Shown here: positions 1 to 12,149 of the stretch, piece by piece
How positions within the stretch are numbered: the stretch's first letter is position 1
Layout of the letters: every line of letters starts with the position of its first letter
Assembly (NCBI GenBank): GCA_028023455.1
Contig: JAQFVV010012420.1
Location: 5,907,770-5,971,769 of the forward strand
DNA from: Epiperipatus broadwayi
Taxonomy: Eukaryota; Onychophora; Udeonychophora; Euonychophora; Peripatidae
Direction of reading: 5' to 3'
DNA length: 64,000 nt
Notes under the pieces: generated by a model
The model's input: only the letters and a program-made list of their open reading frames with translations
What the model was told of the DNA's origin: nothing
The model's database searches: none
Program-made: the position numbers and the translations under genes

Positions 1-1000
1 ACATTCAAGGGGAATTCAAGAAAAACCCCTGTAGAGCAACTTTCCAGTCTCTAAAACTGTTTTCTTTAATAGAATGGAGAGGCACCAGAAATTATCACTG
101 GCCTGTTCTCACTTTCAGAGATCAGAAAATTACTTGTGGAAATCATTGTCTAAAAGTCAGAAGATTTAGAAGAATATAAAGATGCTATATTGCATGAACA
201 TTGGACTAAAGAGTACCATGATAGTATCCAATATCAGGTATTTCAAAAAAGAAAGTAGATATTGGGGCAGCCTATACTCAGTATTTCTGATGACAGATTT
301 TATAGTTAAAGCCTTGACTGGTTGCATTCTATCAGATGGTTATATAATATGGATTATCAAAAATAATCTGCCATATAAGGTAGAACAAATGATTATGTAT
401 GCTGACAGAATGACTATTGAGAAATTAGCTGAAAATTGCTAAATTCATTGGATATTGGCCAGTAAGCACAAGAAGAAATAGAAAAAAGAAACTCTTACTC
501 CAACTTTGAAAATAAGAGAAATAGAAAAAAGAAATTCTTACTCCAACTTTGAAAATAAAGGGCCCCAAAGAACATGGAATAAGGCTAATGTAAATAGTCT
601 ATCTGTCAAAAAAGTAAAAGATCTTGTCCATAAAAGGAAAAATAGAAAAGAGGACACAATAGTAGTTCAGAGAAAATAGGAGTATATCACACAACTATCA
701 GTGCAACAAGTTAAACAGAAGTTTATTTTCACTCTATTCCAGCTCTACTCAAGTGAAGAATTTCAGACAAAGTAGATATCAATATTGTGGAAGTCTTTTT
801 AATAGTGTGCAGCACCAAAGGGATACTGTTTCTACATTAGAATATGATAGTATTGTGAAGGACACATATGGAATCCAGTGTACTAGATTTTGTCCAAAAA
901 TACTGCTAATAATTTATTCTCTATAGTTAATAAAGTAAAATAAAAAAATGAATAGGCATATAATAATGCTTTTTCATTTGGATTAATTATTTATTTGGGT
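1..1000 (+). other. AT-rich stretch with one 86-codon open frame, no recognised gene
   Basis: The longest open frame is 182-442. Its predicted protein shows no domain, signal peptide or motif that I recognise. Flanking DNA reads in adjacent frames with amino-acid-like texture, so it may be the remnant of a decayed mobile element. A 43-bp direct duplication lies at 475-517 and 518-559, differing at about one position. Nothing else can be supported here. Confidence 0.3.
475..559. repeat. 43-bp tandem duplication
   Basis: Two adjacent copies begin with GAAATAGAAAAAAGAAA and end in CTCCAACTTTGAAAATAA. The period is 43 bases with a single visible substitution. It is a simple local duplication just downstream of the 182-442 open frame. 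Confidence 0.85.
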
Positions 1001-1875
1001 AGTAAGAATAAATGAAAAAAAATATTTCTTATCATGTTTTTTTTCCAAAATAATAATTTCAAAGAAAATGATAATGCGATAATTTGCAAACATTTTAAAT
1101 AAGAATATAAATATTTAATGTTTGTTAAAGGTATCTGTAATTGAGAGAGAGTAATAATAAAATAAATAATTCTTTTTTTCTTTCTTTAGTAATTTTATTT
1201 ATTTATTAGTTTTTCAGTTTTAAAAAAATATTGAGAGATAAATAAATAAAATTTTAAACTAATGGGTATCAGTTTTTTTAAAAGATCAGAAAAAATAAAA
1301 TTTTGACATATTTATTAAAGAATGCTGTTTTTTAAATAATTAAAATAGATTTTTTCATTTCTTTTTATATCTATCTCTAAAATAAAATGTATCAATGTTC
1401 AGTGTAATTAAGAGATTATACTGTTTTTGACAACTAATGAAAAAAATAATTACATAAGATGTTTTCCAATAAATAGGGAATAAATGTATTATTTTTAATT
1501 AGGTAAAAATTAAAAAGGAAGGAAATAATCTTTTTGTGAAAATAAAATCTATTGGTTAGGGTTTAATGCTATCATTTCTGAGATATGTGATTGGATGGAT
1601 AACAAGATTATTCCAAAACATATGAAAAAGGTTAAAGCATTAGACTTCAGTATCTAGCTTTATCAGAAAGTCATTCTTGAATCTTATGTTGAAGAAAACA
1701 GCAGTAGCAGTTATGCTGTTGAGAAGAGAACAGTGAAATTACTGTTGTAGTCTGAGCTAAGACTAATCTGGTTATGAGTAAAAAATATTTTTGAAATGGA
1801 TTTGAAGGAAATCATTTGTGAAGCTTTAGCTAGAAACTAAATATTATCAAACCTATTCAAGTAGCATGTTCATTA

Positions 1876-2088
1876 AAAATGAAGATTTACAAGGTGAAAA
1901 ATACCCCAGGAGAAATCTGCAACAAGCTTAGGGTCCCATCCAAAAGCATGACTGTCTCATCTTGTATTACCAACATAGTCTATTTACTAAAAATGAAGAG
2001 ATAATTGGTAAATATCCATGGGAGCAATCTGCAACAAGCCCCATGTTTCATCCAAAAACATGATTGTCTCAGCCTGGATTAACCTGAT
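1876..2088. repeat. Diverged direct duplication, period about 112 bp
   Basis: The block around AATCTGCAACAAG at 1914 and the following CATCCAAAAGCATGACTG recur at 2026 and after with roughly 80 percent similarity by eye. This is a tandem pair of an unidentified unit. No coding potential is recognised. Confidence 0.7.
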
Positions 2089-2426
2089 CTGAAAATTATT
2101 CTAAAAAATGGATAAACTCAACCTGTACTAACCTGGAAAATTATATTGTAAAATCAATTGATTTAACTGTGATTACTTACCCTGGAATTTTGTGTTAATG
2201 TGTGAAAGTTATTATCATAATGGAAGTTTGAATTTGTAAAAAGAAAAGGTTAGTGGGAGAACATTAGTTGTTGTTTAAAGTCAACACTTGATGCTTTAAG
2301 AAGAAAAAGTAACATTAAAGAAAGTGATATCTATAACTACAAAAAAACTAAAAGAATGAAACCATGGTAATATAAGTATTAAAGTATTCACTTCTATATT
2401 TTCAAACAATTTTTTTTATAAAATAA

Positions 2427-2690
2427 GGCTTATGACTTTATTGCTCAGGAGTTTATAAGAAGTTCAAGTGCCAGAACTGTGAGTGTTAGAAATAATTATG
2501 GAATTTCTCAATTTCAAATTGGATGCTCAATTAGTTACCAAATTGCACAGGTCTTAAAGGAGGCGTTTAGCTTTATTGGTTGGGAGATCATGAAATGTTT
2601 GATTGGGGGTGCAAAAATCAATCTAGGACCTCTTGATCCCAAGTTGGATGTGCAACCAACTGCAATGAACTGCTCAGGGTTTTCAAATAA
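2427..2690 (-). repeat. tRNA-derived SINE, family A, copy 1
   Basis: On the minus strand the tail reads GGCACTTGAACTTCTTATAA and then a GAGCAATAAA-like end (2427-2490). The head at about 2615-2690 has a tRNA-like part with a B-box-like CCTAGATTGATTTT. The tail is shared with copies at 10.6, 16.8, 29.0, 29.2, 33.2 and 44.5 kb. An extra segment of about 120 bp separates head and tail in this copy, so it has an insertion or is composite. Confidence 0.55.
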
Positions 2691-2749
2691 TATTAATAAT
2701 AATTGATACTAATGAATAATTTTGTTTAAGTTTTTTTGTTGAAACATGT

Positions 2750-4570
2750 TTTATTATATACAATTGATAATAATTGATTATAATGAATTTTTTAATTGTT
2801 TTGCTTAAACATTTTTTCTCTCCAAAAATATGAGTCAGGGACAGTTCCATTTATGTAAAAAAAAAGAGTAGAAGGTTTTAGCTAATCTTAAGTATTAATC
2901 TTAATGTTAAATGTTGTTTTCTGATTTATTTATTTAAAAGGGAGGATAAACTAGAAAGTAAATCTTAATTAGTTTAGTAATAACAATCAACTAGTTATTC
3001 TTACTTGCTACATAAAATTATATTTTTATAGAAAATGATTAGATTTGAAATTATCATATTGCCACATCTTTTCTGCATTTATTAATTTATTAGTTAATTT
3101 TATTAAATATTGATAAAAGCATAATAGTGTTAATATCTTTATTCCATCTATATGTTCTATTAATTGGCAGTAAATGTGTATTGTGCTTTAAAGGATTTGA
3201 TGTTTATCTCAATGAGATTAAGCATGATCACAGTCACAGTCTGTAGTATATTTTTATCATGGCTAGTTCTAGAGCAATAACAGCTAATTTATATGGATGC
3301 GGGGTAAAAATCAAGATCACCTTTAAAGTCCATTCATTGCATTTTATATACAGATTAGAAATTATTTTATACATGGCCTGTGCATTTATGGTACCCTATG
3401 GCCAGAGCATTGATGATGATCAGCATGTATCAGGATTCCAGAATTTTTTATGATGATTTATATTGTAGAACTTAAGTCTATGCATGTAGATGATTGTTTT
3501 ATATTATGCCCTAAGCTTGGAAGTAGCTAGATGAATAATCTTCATTTTTATATTAAACCTGTTTTATGTTCAGTCACAAGGGATGATTATTGATTACTCA
3601 TGTTTGATACTGATGATTTAAATTATTGTATTATTTTATTGTATGCTTATTCTCTCATGTTCCTTTTATATTTGTTCATTAATTATTTGTTGACAATGTT
3701 GTGATATTATTTGGGAATGACAATGATTCCCATCTTCCAGGTTAACTCTTTCTTTCATCCTATATATATATATATATTGTAGCCTCTCCATTTGGTATAT
3801 CATTGTATTGTTGTTTTTAATGGTCAATTTGGGAAAAAAAATTAAATTTTATATAATGATTAATGTAAAACCTATTATTTCATTTGTAGAAGAAGTTAAA
3901 TACATTGTTTTTTTAGTGTTAATCTTGAGTTGATTTTCTTTAGATAGTTATAATTTATTTAAGTTATAGTTTTGGGATATAAATTGTATTATATATTTTT
4001 AAAATAATGAAGTAAACAATAGTTATGATAATGTAAAATGTTTTTAAGCAGTAGTTATAATGATTAAAAGTTAATATTTCTTATAATTATTAATAATAAA
4101 TTGAAAATTTCTATATATTTATTATTTTAAAATCATTTAATTAATGATAAAATAAATGAGAAGTGATATGAGTGTTAATAAACACGCACATACATTAATT
4201 AATAATAAATGAAATTTACTTCTTGGTACAATATTCAATTTGTTAATGGTTTAAATAATAAATGTTATTTTTTTAATCATATATATTTTAAAAAGAAATT
4301 CATAAATCACTAGTTAGAACAGTAATTAAACCACTAAACATCATATGATCACTATTTCTTATGCCCACTCATAACTGTTATTAAAACAGGCAAAACTCCA
4401 TACAGTATTGCCAGTTTAAAACAATAATGTATATTATAAAATTTAAGTGTTAAAATTTAATTTTAATTAAAAAGTATTTTATTATTAAAAGATAATTTAA
4501 ATTTTTGCATTATTAAAGTTAAGAAATATTGATTGAATAATATTAGTTTTAATTCTTTTTAAAATTGTAG
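2750..4570. other. AT-rich DNA, nothing recognised
   Basis: The stretch holds poly-A and poly-T runs and a short TA microsatellite near 3763-3778. The frame 3259-3453 shows no recognisable domain and I treat it as chance. Confidence 0.5.
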
Positions 4571-4572
4571 AC

Positions 4573-4588
4573 AGTAATTAATATTCAT
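4573..4588. repeat. Target-site duplication, left copy
   Basis: AGTAATTAATATTCAT at 4573-4588 is repeated exactly at 5640-5655. The pair brackets the foldback element 4589-5639 and marks its insertion. Confidence 0.85.
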
Positions 4589-5639
4589 ATATATATATAT
4601 ATTGCTTATAACAGTTCTTGCATATACACTTCAATGCAAACAAATTTTCTTAAAACCTTTATTTTCCTTACAGTTTCGATTGTCCAACAGTCTTTATCAG
4701 AGCTACAATATTTTAATAATATAAACACATAACCATCATTTCACATATATACATAAAAAATACATAACCATCATTTCACATATATATAAAAATACACATA
4801 TGTATCAAAATATACACATATATTCCCTTCATACATATACATATATAGATCTACATCACCCCTAGACATATATATCAATTCCATACCTATATCTATATAT
4901 ACATATGCATATCCAAATATATACACATACATCTTTTAAACATATATATATATATACACAGATACACATACACCCATAGACATATATATACAAATCCACA
5001 TATACATTTAAAAATACACATCCATATGTATACTCAACTTACATATAAATTACACACATATAAAAAAATATACAAAATATATCCAATACACTGGTTTTTT
5101 TTAAAAAAAATTACTTTTTAAAACTATTTTATTTTTTTTGTATATATTTTTTATATATGTGTAATTTATATGAAAGTTGAGTATACATATGGATGTGTAT
5201 TTTTAAATGTATATGTGGATTTGTATATATATATATGTCTATGGTGTAAGTGTATCTGTGTATATATATGTATGTTTAAAAGATATATGTGTATATATTT
5301 GGATATGCATATGTATAAATAGATATAGGTATGCAATTTATATATATATGTCTAGGGATGATATAGATCTATATATGTATATGGATGAAGGGAATATATG
5401 TGTATATTTTGATATATATGTGTATTTTTTTATATATATGTGAAATGATGGTTATGTATTTATATTATTCAAATATTGTAGCTCTGATGAAGACTGGCGG
5501 ACAGTCAAAACTGTAAGGAAAATAAAGAAGGTTTTAAGAAAATTTGTTTGCATAGAAGTGTATATGAAAGAACTGTTATAAGCAATATATATATATATGA
5601 ATATATGAAGATATGCAAAGGAAGTGAAAGAGAAGAATA
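4589..5639 (+). mobile_element. Non-autonomous Penelope-like foldback (head-to-head pLTR copy)
   Basis: Two inverted arms of about 480-500 bp (left about 4589-5080, right about 5134-5603) meet at an AT-rich centre. Only the right end carries an extra tail of about 36 bp (5604-5639). A 16-bp exact duplication flanks the element. The right arm ends like the 3' end of the coding PLE at 19616-22644: GAATRTATGAAG, then GAAAGAGAAG or AAAAGAGAAG. Both carry the block CTGATGA followed by GACTG and CAGTC half-stems. A pLTR in inverted orientation with a one-sided tail is a known PLE hallmark. Both open frames inside (5207-5443 plus, 5452-5655 minus) are low-complexity shadows of the arms. Confidence 0.85.
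5475..5520 (+). ncRNA. Hammerhead-like core in the PLE pLTR
   Basis: CTGATGA (5484-5490) is followed by the hairpin GACTG-loop-CAGTC and then AAAAC, close to the hammerhead order CUGAUGA, stem II, GAAA. Related copies lie at 4676-4705 (minus), 19690-19718 (minus) and 22484-22512 (plus), where GAAAC is intact. An extra A before stem II and no clear stem I or III make catalysis uncertain. PLEs are known to carry hammerhead motifs. Confidence 0.45.
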
Positions 5640-8570
5640 AGTAATTAATATTCATTTTGCTAGATGTCTGAATGTAATTAATTAATCAGATATTGTGAAA
5701 TTGAGGGAAAAATCAAGAAATCCTTAGAGGAAGATATCATATTTTCTTTATTTGAAAATTTTAAGTATAAATTTATTAATTTTTTTATTATTTCAGTAGT
5801 AAAAGTTAATAATAATAACTTTAAACACATGGAATACATTTTAAGAAGTTTATTAACTAATTTCATCATGGAATAAGAAGCAAACTATCTTTGTTGGTGT
5901 TCTATATAAGCTAACTACAAACTTATGATAACAACTGGAACTAAACTTTATTTACTTGGAACTTGATTCACTTAGATAAAATGTACTTCAGCAAAAAAAC
6001 CCAGCAGATTACCAAAATGTTTTTGCTACCTACAACAAAATGAAAATGTAAAAAAAAATATTTCTTATTAATTTTTATATGTATTATGAGGTAAAATACT
6101 TTTTGCTAAATCTTATCTTTGGTAGAGATAATTACTTATACTCATTAAGAATATTGATATTTAAAGATATGAATTTATTTATGACATTAGTGAGATGATA
6201 ATTGCCTAAGAGAAGAAGAATGTGATGTAAATTAATTATTTTTTAAAAATTTATAGTACTAACTTTAATATCATTCAGATATTTGTACATCATTAACTAT
6301 TTTGAATATTGAATTATCTGGAAGAATAATATTATAATTTTCTATTTCTACCAATATATTTTTTATGTTTAAGGGAAATGAAATTTATAAAAATAAAATA
6401 AAATATCTTTATTAAATTGTGAAATAATCATATAGATGTCATATATAAGGAAGGATAAACTTATCTTACAAGAAATTATTATTGTTATTAAATAATGCTT
6501 ATGCTTATTTGGATTTTATCTATATGATCAAGTTATGCTATTTATAATGGTGAAAAGCATGAAGGGGGAGTAAGAAAGTTCTCTTCTTTCAAGCAACAGT
6601 TGGTAATGTTGTTGCCATGGTGACAGTATTCCTATAGAAATGTTGTGATTTTTTATATTTATTTCAAGAAGTTGAAGAAAATTTTTTGTGTATATCATTT
6701 TAATTGGATTGACTATAACATTAGAATAGTATTAAGTACTTAAAATTATATATTTCATATGTATTTTTTTAAATTTAAGTATTTTAAAAATTTTTGTATT
6801 AAAAAAATCAATTTTATTTTATTGATTATAATTCTATAATAAGAAAGAAATGATATTCACAAAAAAGTCATCAATGATAAGCATAAAATATTATAATTAA
6901 GGTAATATTTTTAATAAAATATAAGATATTGGTATTCAATATTAAGCAAGGAATCAGGTAAAATAAATGTGTGATATTTATAATATGTGTATTTAAATGA
7001 AAATATATGATAAAGGATTGAATACATCTATTATAACATTAATACAAGTGTATAAATATATATATGTTTGATCTTTTATGAATTAAAGATAACTGATCTT
7101 TTATATTTATGATAAGTTATATCATAAAACTATTTGTTTTTTAATCTTTTTTGTATGTAAAAAGTATAAATATGTTAAGAATAAGTTTAGAGTTTATTAA
7201 AGAAATGAATAATATTTTATGCAATGTTAAGTATTTCATATGGAGTGTCAGATTTTAAGTAGTGGTATGGGAAAGTAGATTTATTGGAAATTCTTTAGCG
7301 TTGGGGATGTGTTGATTAAGGTTAAATATGATACAGTACAGAGTACGTCAGAATGTTTATGATATAATGGTAGTGACATTTTCTAAAATTTGTAAGAACT
7401 TGAAATAGTAGCCAAGATACAAAATTAAGGTAGATATAAGATAATATGTGGCCTTAAGTTATATTGAATCCATGGTATTTTTATTCATAATTTTATAAGA
7501 TATCCATCCCACACTTGTTATCATGGAAAATTGCACTGGTATATACATTGTATAGGGGAATTAAAGATTTAAGTAATGGTAATAGACAGACTATTAAATG
7601 ATGATAAGGTAAATCAATTTATTGCAAGAATGATGAAACACAAAACAAATAAGATACTAAAGAATGTAAAAAGAAATATTCTATGAATGTTTTATTGAAT
7701 ATAGGAGATCAAAATATAGAATTAAAGTATGAAGTTTGCCATATATTAATGAACATTTAAAATAATTAAATATTCATTTTATGATAAAATAATAAAATTA
7801 GAAGGAATAAAATAAGTTATAGAATTGTAATTAGATAACATCATGGGAAAATTAAAAGTGAAGAAATGACAATATAAAAAAATGCCTTTATGTAATATTT
7901 ATAATTTGATAAAAATACAAATTGTATATTTTTGTTGATATATTTTTTAATATAAAATATTAAGAAGTATCCTAATGTAAATGGAGTAAAATATGGAATA
8001 CACAATATCCTGTTTGTAAATAATTTTAGAGTGAAGTATGAGTTATTTTAGTTTATTATAATTACATAATTAATATTAGTTTATATAGTTTTATATAATA
8101 AGTTAAATATTGTTTACTAAATATAAGATATATATAAATTATTTTAAATTTTGAATAATGCTATTACAATAAACGTTAATGTTTGTTTTTAAATTAATAA
8201 AATGTTGAGGGTCTCTTTTCTTGTGCCCAAGTCATTGTTCACCATCATTGCCACACTTATAATAATTGAAGATATTTAGTATTTTTGCACAAAATCTAAA
8301 ATAAGATAATAAATAAGAGAAAATATGATGATTGTTAAAAACTTTTAATATTATATTTAAAATATTAATTAACTTAATTTTTTACCAGTGATCATAATAA
8401 AGACTGAATCATTCGTATGCCATATCAAAATAAAATGATTGGATTATAATACATTGTGATTATAAATTATCTTAAATTTGATTATGGTAAATAATAGTAA
8501 TAAGTGTTGGTTAATAATTTTAATTTATTTTTTAGTCAATTTATAAAAAAATTAGTTAATTATTTTGAAA
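5640..8570. other. AT-rich DNA, nothing recognised except one possible X-box
   Basis: No coding sequence or RNA gene is visible. GTTGCCATGGTGAC at 6611-6624 resembles an RFX-type X-box palindrome but stands alone. The frame 5678-5869 on the minus strand is chance AT-rich coding. Confidence 0.5.
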
Positions 8571-8582
8571 ATGAGAAATTAT

Positions 8583-8974
8583 GTGTTTTCCTGAAGGTTT
8601 GTGATGATGGTGTTCTAGCTGTATTTTTATATTGGACTATTTTCATCATCTAATATGTGTGTTGAATGTCTTTAAAAAGGTTTAATTTTATTTAAATATT
8701 CCAAATGCATTCAACTATTAGTAATATCACAGCAAACAGGTTAGTATATGCAAGGACCCAGGTTCGTATTCCATGCTAGTACTGTCACTGGTCAGGCCAG
8801 CAATATCTAAAGAAGGGAGAAAATACCTCTCAAAACATTGTGCATATACTAACCTGTTTGCTGTGATATTACTAACAGTTAAATGTATTTGGAATATTTA
8901 AATAAAATTAAACTTTTCTAAAGACATTCAACACACATATTAGATGATGGAAATAGTCCAATATAAAAATACAG
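8583..8974 (-). mobile_element. Foldback element with 11-bp TSD and one-sided tail
   Basis: Inverted arms 8619-8752 and 8841-8974 are each 134 bp with few mismatches, around an 88-bp spacer. A 36-bp tail (8583-8618) lies outside the arms on the left only. TGAGAAATTAT at 8572-8582 is repeated at 8975-8985. The spacer holds AGGTTCGTATTCC, which resembles a tRNA B-box. Arms plus a single tail plus a TSD is the same design as the PLE foldback at 4.6 kb, which suggests mobilisation by the same machinery. No ORF. Confidence 0.8.
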
Positions 8975-9565
8975 TGAGAAATTATAATATCTGATTTTTT
9001 AATTATTTTCAAATGTAGCTGGATATAGGTAAAATCACTTTCTACATTTGATGAAGTAAACTAAACTTATTTATTTAAGAAACAATAGATAGCTGAGATG
9101 TTGACTGAGTTAAGGAATATTATTACAGGAGTAGTATACAATAATTTTAATAGGTAGATGAATATTATAATGTGTTATAATTAAATTTAACATAGGAAAT
9201 TTTAATATTAAATATAATTTACTTATTTTATTGTGAGTCATTGGGGTATCATTGATATTTTAGTAGAATAATGTTTTGTGATATTCCTATGCCATTGAGG
9301 CTATGCTTTTGGTATATATTCAATGTTAAAAAGGGGTATCTTACTGGATGATTAGATAACAAGTCTCATGGTTATTGTTATTCTTTTATTGTTAAACAAT
9401 TTATTATTATTGATATAATATATTAAACATGAAATAAGTAAGAGTTGTATTATTAGAATTTTATATAACAGAAAGAAATATGATTAGACTGAGCTAGAAG
9501 TTTGTTGTTTATAACTACCACATATAATTTGTTGGTTGTCTGGTCAGGTTACAATATATATTTAA

Positions 9566-9775
9566 TTATAAATCTATTTAATGCACATTGATTACGTAAG
9601 TAATATTTACTAAGGCAATAAACCTAAAGCATGTGTGGTTGAAAATGTGAAGGTAGGGACCTCTATAGGTCTTAACCACAAGCTTACTCATAGCTTGTGA
9701 TTAAGACCTGTAGAGGTCCCTACCTTCACATTTTCAACTGGCACATGCTTTAGGTTTATTGCCTTAGTAAATATT
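9566..9775 (-). mobile_element. Foldback element, family G, with 13-bp TSD
   Basis: Inverted arms 9601-9684 and about 9692-9775 enclose a 7-bp loop. A 35-bp tail (9566-9600) lies outside the arms on the left. AATATATATTTAA at 9553-9565 recurs at 9776-9788. A second, non-inverted family member at 19936-20129 shares the tail (ATTGATTACRTA region) and the body containing AGGGACCTCTA, which supports this as a real repeat family. Confidence 0.8.
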
Positions 9776-9789
9776 AATATATATTTAAA

Positions 9790-10555
9790 AACTTTATTAA
9801 AAAAATCAAAATATTTTCTAAAAAAACATAATTCATTACAATTTTAAATATATCAAAAGGTTCTTCAAGAAGTACCAAAAACGACATTTTGATTCTGAAG
9901 TTTTTGCTCTCAAATCAGTTTCTTTAGCAGTATGCCTACCAAAAAATATATTTTATTATTTATTAAAAAAATAAAAAATAAACAAAAACTTGTAGTTGAT
10001 GCAGTATTTTTTCTAATACGATTTACTTTTTTTTTTTTGATGGTTTTTTAAAAATATCTACTAAACAGCAATAACTCAAAAAATGCAGCTAGAAAGTGAA
10101 AAATAATTCAATAACAATTTCTGAATGTTAATATTTCTTATAATCTAGATTAATTGTAAAAACTATATACTATTTATTAATATGTTATGAATATTAAGTT
10201 CTTTTGGGTCAAAGGTAATAAAGCAATAAATTTCTAATAATCAAGTGATTTTATTGATGATCACTGAAGTAATTGCCTTTATTTACCATTCTTTTGACAT
10301 CATTTGATTTAGCTTCTCAATTTTAGTGCTTAGAAAAATATTTTTTAAAATGAGAAATAAAAAATATTAAAACTTTTAGTTAATTTTGTTAACATATGTG
10401 TAAAAGAATTTGATACTATTTGTGAATATTGGTAATACAAATAGAATATTCAATATATTCTGAATAATAAGTTATAATATGCAGTTGACATTTATAACAC
10501 TTGTCAACAATGTAAAGTAATAAAGATTTGTTGTAGTATTTAATTGCATGTAATA
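9790..10555. other. AT-rich DNA, nothing recognised
   Basis: No coding, RNA or repeat feature could be supported in this stretch. Confidence 0.5.
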
Positions 10556-10560
10556 CTTGC

Positions 10561-10676
10561 ATGGCTTAGCATAGTGTTAGAGTATCACATTCTGGAATGT
10601 GTGATCCAAGAATCCATTATCTAGTGGTAACACTTGCTCGAATTTATTACAAACTCTTGAGTAGTAAAGCCATTCT
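10561..10676 (+). repeat. tRNA-derived SINE, family A, copy 2
   Basis: The tRNA-like head (GTGTTAGAGTATCACATTC, resembling the A-box side) is followed by the family tail TTGCTCGAATTTATTACAAA and TGAGTAGTAAAGCCATT. It aligns by eye with the 33.2 and 44.5 kb copies. It is diverged. Confidence 0.55.
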
Positions 10677-11787
10677 AATATATATATTACATACTTTTGT
10701 AAATCCATATTTTAATTGAAAAAATAATATTTTTTCCCCCAAGTGAATATTCTTTCCAAGTGAATATTCTAGTATATTTTTACACTATATCCAATCTTGA
10801 ATCTTTTGAATATATTTTTTTATCAAATATATAAAAACATTAACTCCCGTTTTTCCTTTCCAAAAAAAAAAGAAAAGCAAAATTAACTTACAAGCAATAA
10901 TAAGGATGATTAATAATTGAAAAGTTTAATTATGCTAGAGTTAAACGTTTTTGCATGACAAATATATAAAAAAATGGGTGGATTTTTATGTAATTCGGAA
11001 AAAAATGAATCAATTATCATTGTTTTCTTAGAACTATCATCACATATGAGTAATACATTTGATTCAAACATTCTCTATTTATATTGACAGTAATTTGTCA
11101 GGCCAAGCAATGTTCTACATCAGAATGATAGATTGCGCAGTTCCATCTATTTTTTTTTTTAGTTTCATTTTTCTAAATGCAAATAAAATCAGAAATTTTT
11201 GTCACGACTAGAAATTTTTTTCACAATAGAGTCAACTGCACAGGGTACTTAGTTACTAAATACTATTCTCGCTGTCATAATACGAATCTATTTCAATGAA
11301 ACAATTAAATCATTTGATGTATGCATTCAGATATCGTCTACAGATTAATTTGCTTTAAAAAAAAAATAATAACATTTTTCAAAAAGGAGGGGGTAGGGGA
11401 GATTCTGTATTAAACGTATTTTAAATGGAAATTGTTTTAAAGTCAATTATTTAAATCAACTTTGTTATTTAAATTACCATGTTTTTGCTTTTATGTTTAC
11501 CTTTCATTATTAATTTTAATATATTTTTTAAAAGCAAACGGTAAAACAAATCTTTGCGTAATTATTATTACTTTTTAAAATTGCATGGAGCAGTCTGTTT
11601 TGTTTTATATATACAATACAGTATTATCTTCACTTGTGTGATTATCAAAATATAGAGGGCGTTAAAATTGTGCATTCTGTTTCACATTCAAACACACAGA
11701 CCATGCTTTTCTGTAGACAATGTGAGTGCTATTTATATCGTAATATACAAGTTTAATCCACTTTTAAAGGAGTTATTATTTGAAGTT

Positions 11788-11820
11788 ATGTTGTTGTGTC
11801 GACTTTATGCTAAGCTATAA
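11788..11820 (+). CDS. Upstream ORF overlapping the signal-peptide start codon
   Basis: ATG TTG TTG TGT and onward encodes a 10-residue peptide (MLLCRLYAKL) and stops at TAA 11818-11820. It overlaps the main ATG at 11807 in a different frame. If both lie in the same mRNA, scanning ribosomes would meet this ATG first, so it could lower translation of the main frame. Its functional relevance is inference only. Confidence 0.3.
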   Translation: MLLCRLYAKL

Positions 11821-11927
11821 TCTTCGGGCTTTGTACCCTAATGTCGTAGTAGCAACAGTGTTACTACTGTTGAGTTCTGTATCGTCTCCACATGGGATGA
11901 CCGTTCGATCTTCCTCCAGTAGTGCTG
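11807..11927 (+). CDS. Putative first coding exon with signal peptide (partial gene)
   Basis: An ATG at 11807 opens a frame of 40 codons plus one base that stops abruptly at GTAAGT (11928-11933), a consensus splice donor. The peptide begins MLSYNLRALYPNVVVATVLL, continues with more leucines and an SSVSS stretch, and ends in a serine-rich part. This is a short polar start, a hydrophobic core near residues 13-23 and small residues where signal peptidase could cut. Base composition is much less AT-rich than the surroundings and CpGs are retained, as expected for a constrained exon. The exon would end in phase 1. I do not recognise the family. The product would be a secreted or membrane protein, and its next exon is not identified with confidence in this window, so the following tens of kilobases may be intron. 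Confidence 0.6.
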
Positions 11928-12149
11928 GTAAGTTAAGACATTAAAATCAGTTATCTTCAAATATCATTTGTTAACACGTGATATTGATGTTTGCCGTAGT
12001 ATTTGATTTTGCTTTGTAAAAAAATAATATATGCATTTTGATTGTTTATTAGTAATTAAATGTAGTTAATTGTTAAATAGGTGGTTATTAAAATTTCAGA
12101 AACGTTAATTTAATACAGTATAATTTATAATGTCGTCTTTTAAAATTTT

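Noticed and set aside
182-442. 86-residue protein gene
   Set aside because: No motif, no splice or promoter context and AT-rich codon make-up. Kept only as an unassigned frame.
5207-5655. 78- and 67-codon frames in the 4.6-5.6 kb foldback
   Set aside because: The peptides are Tyr/Ile-rich translations of TA and ATG-rich low-complexity arms.
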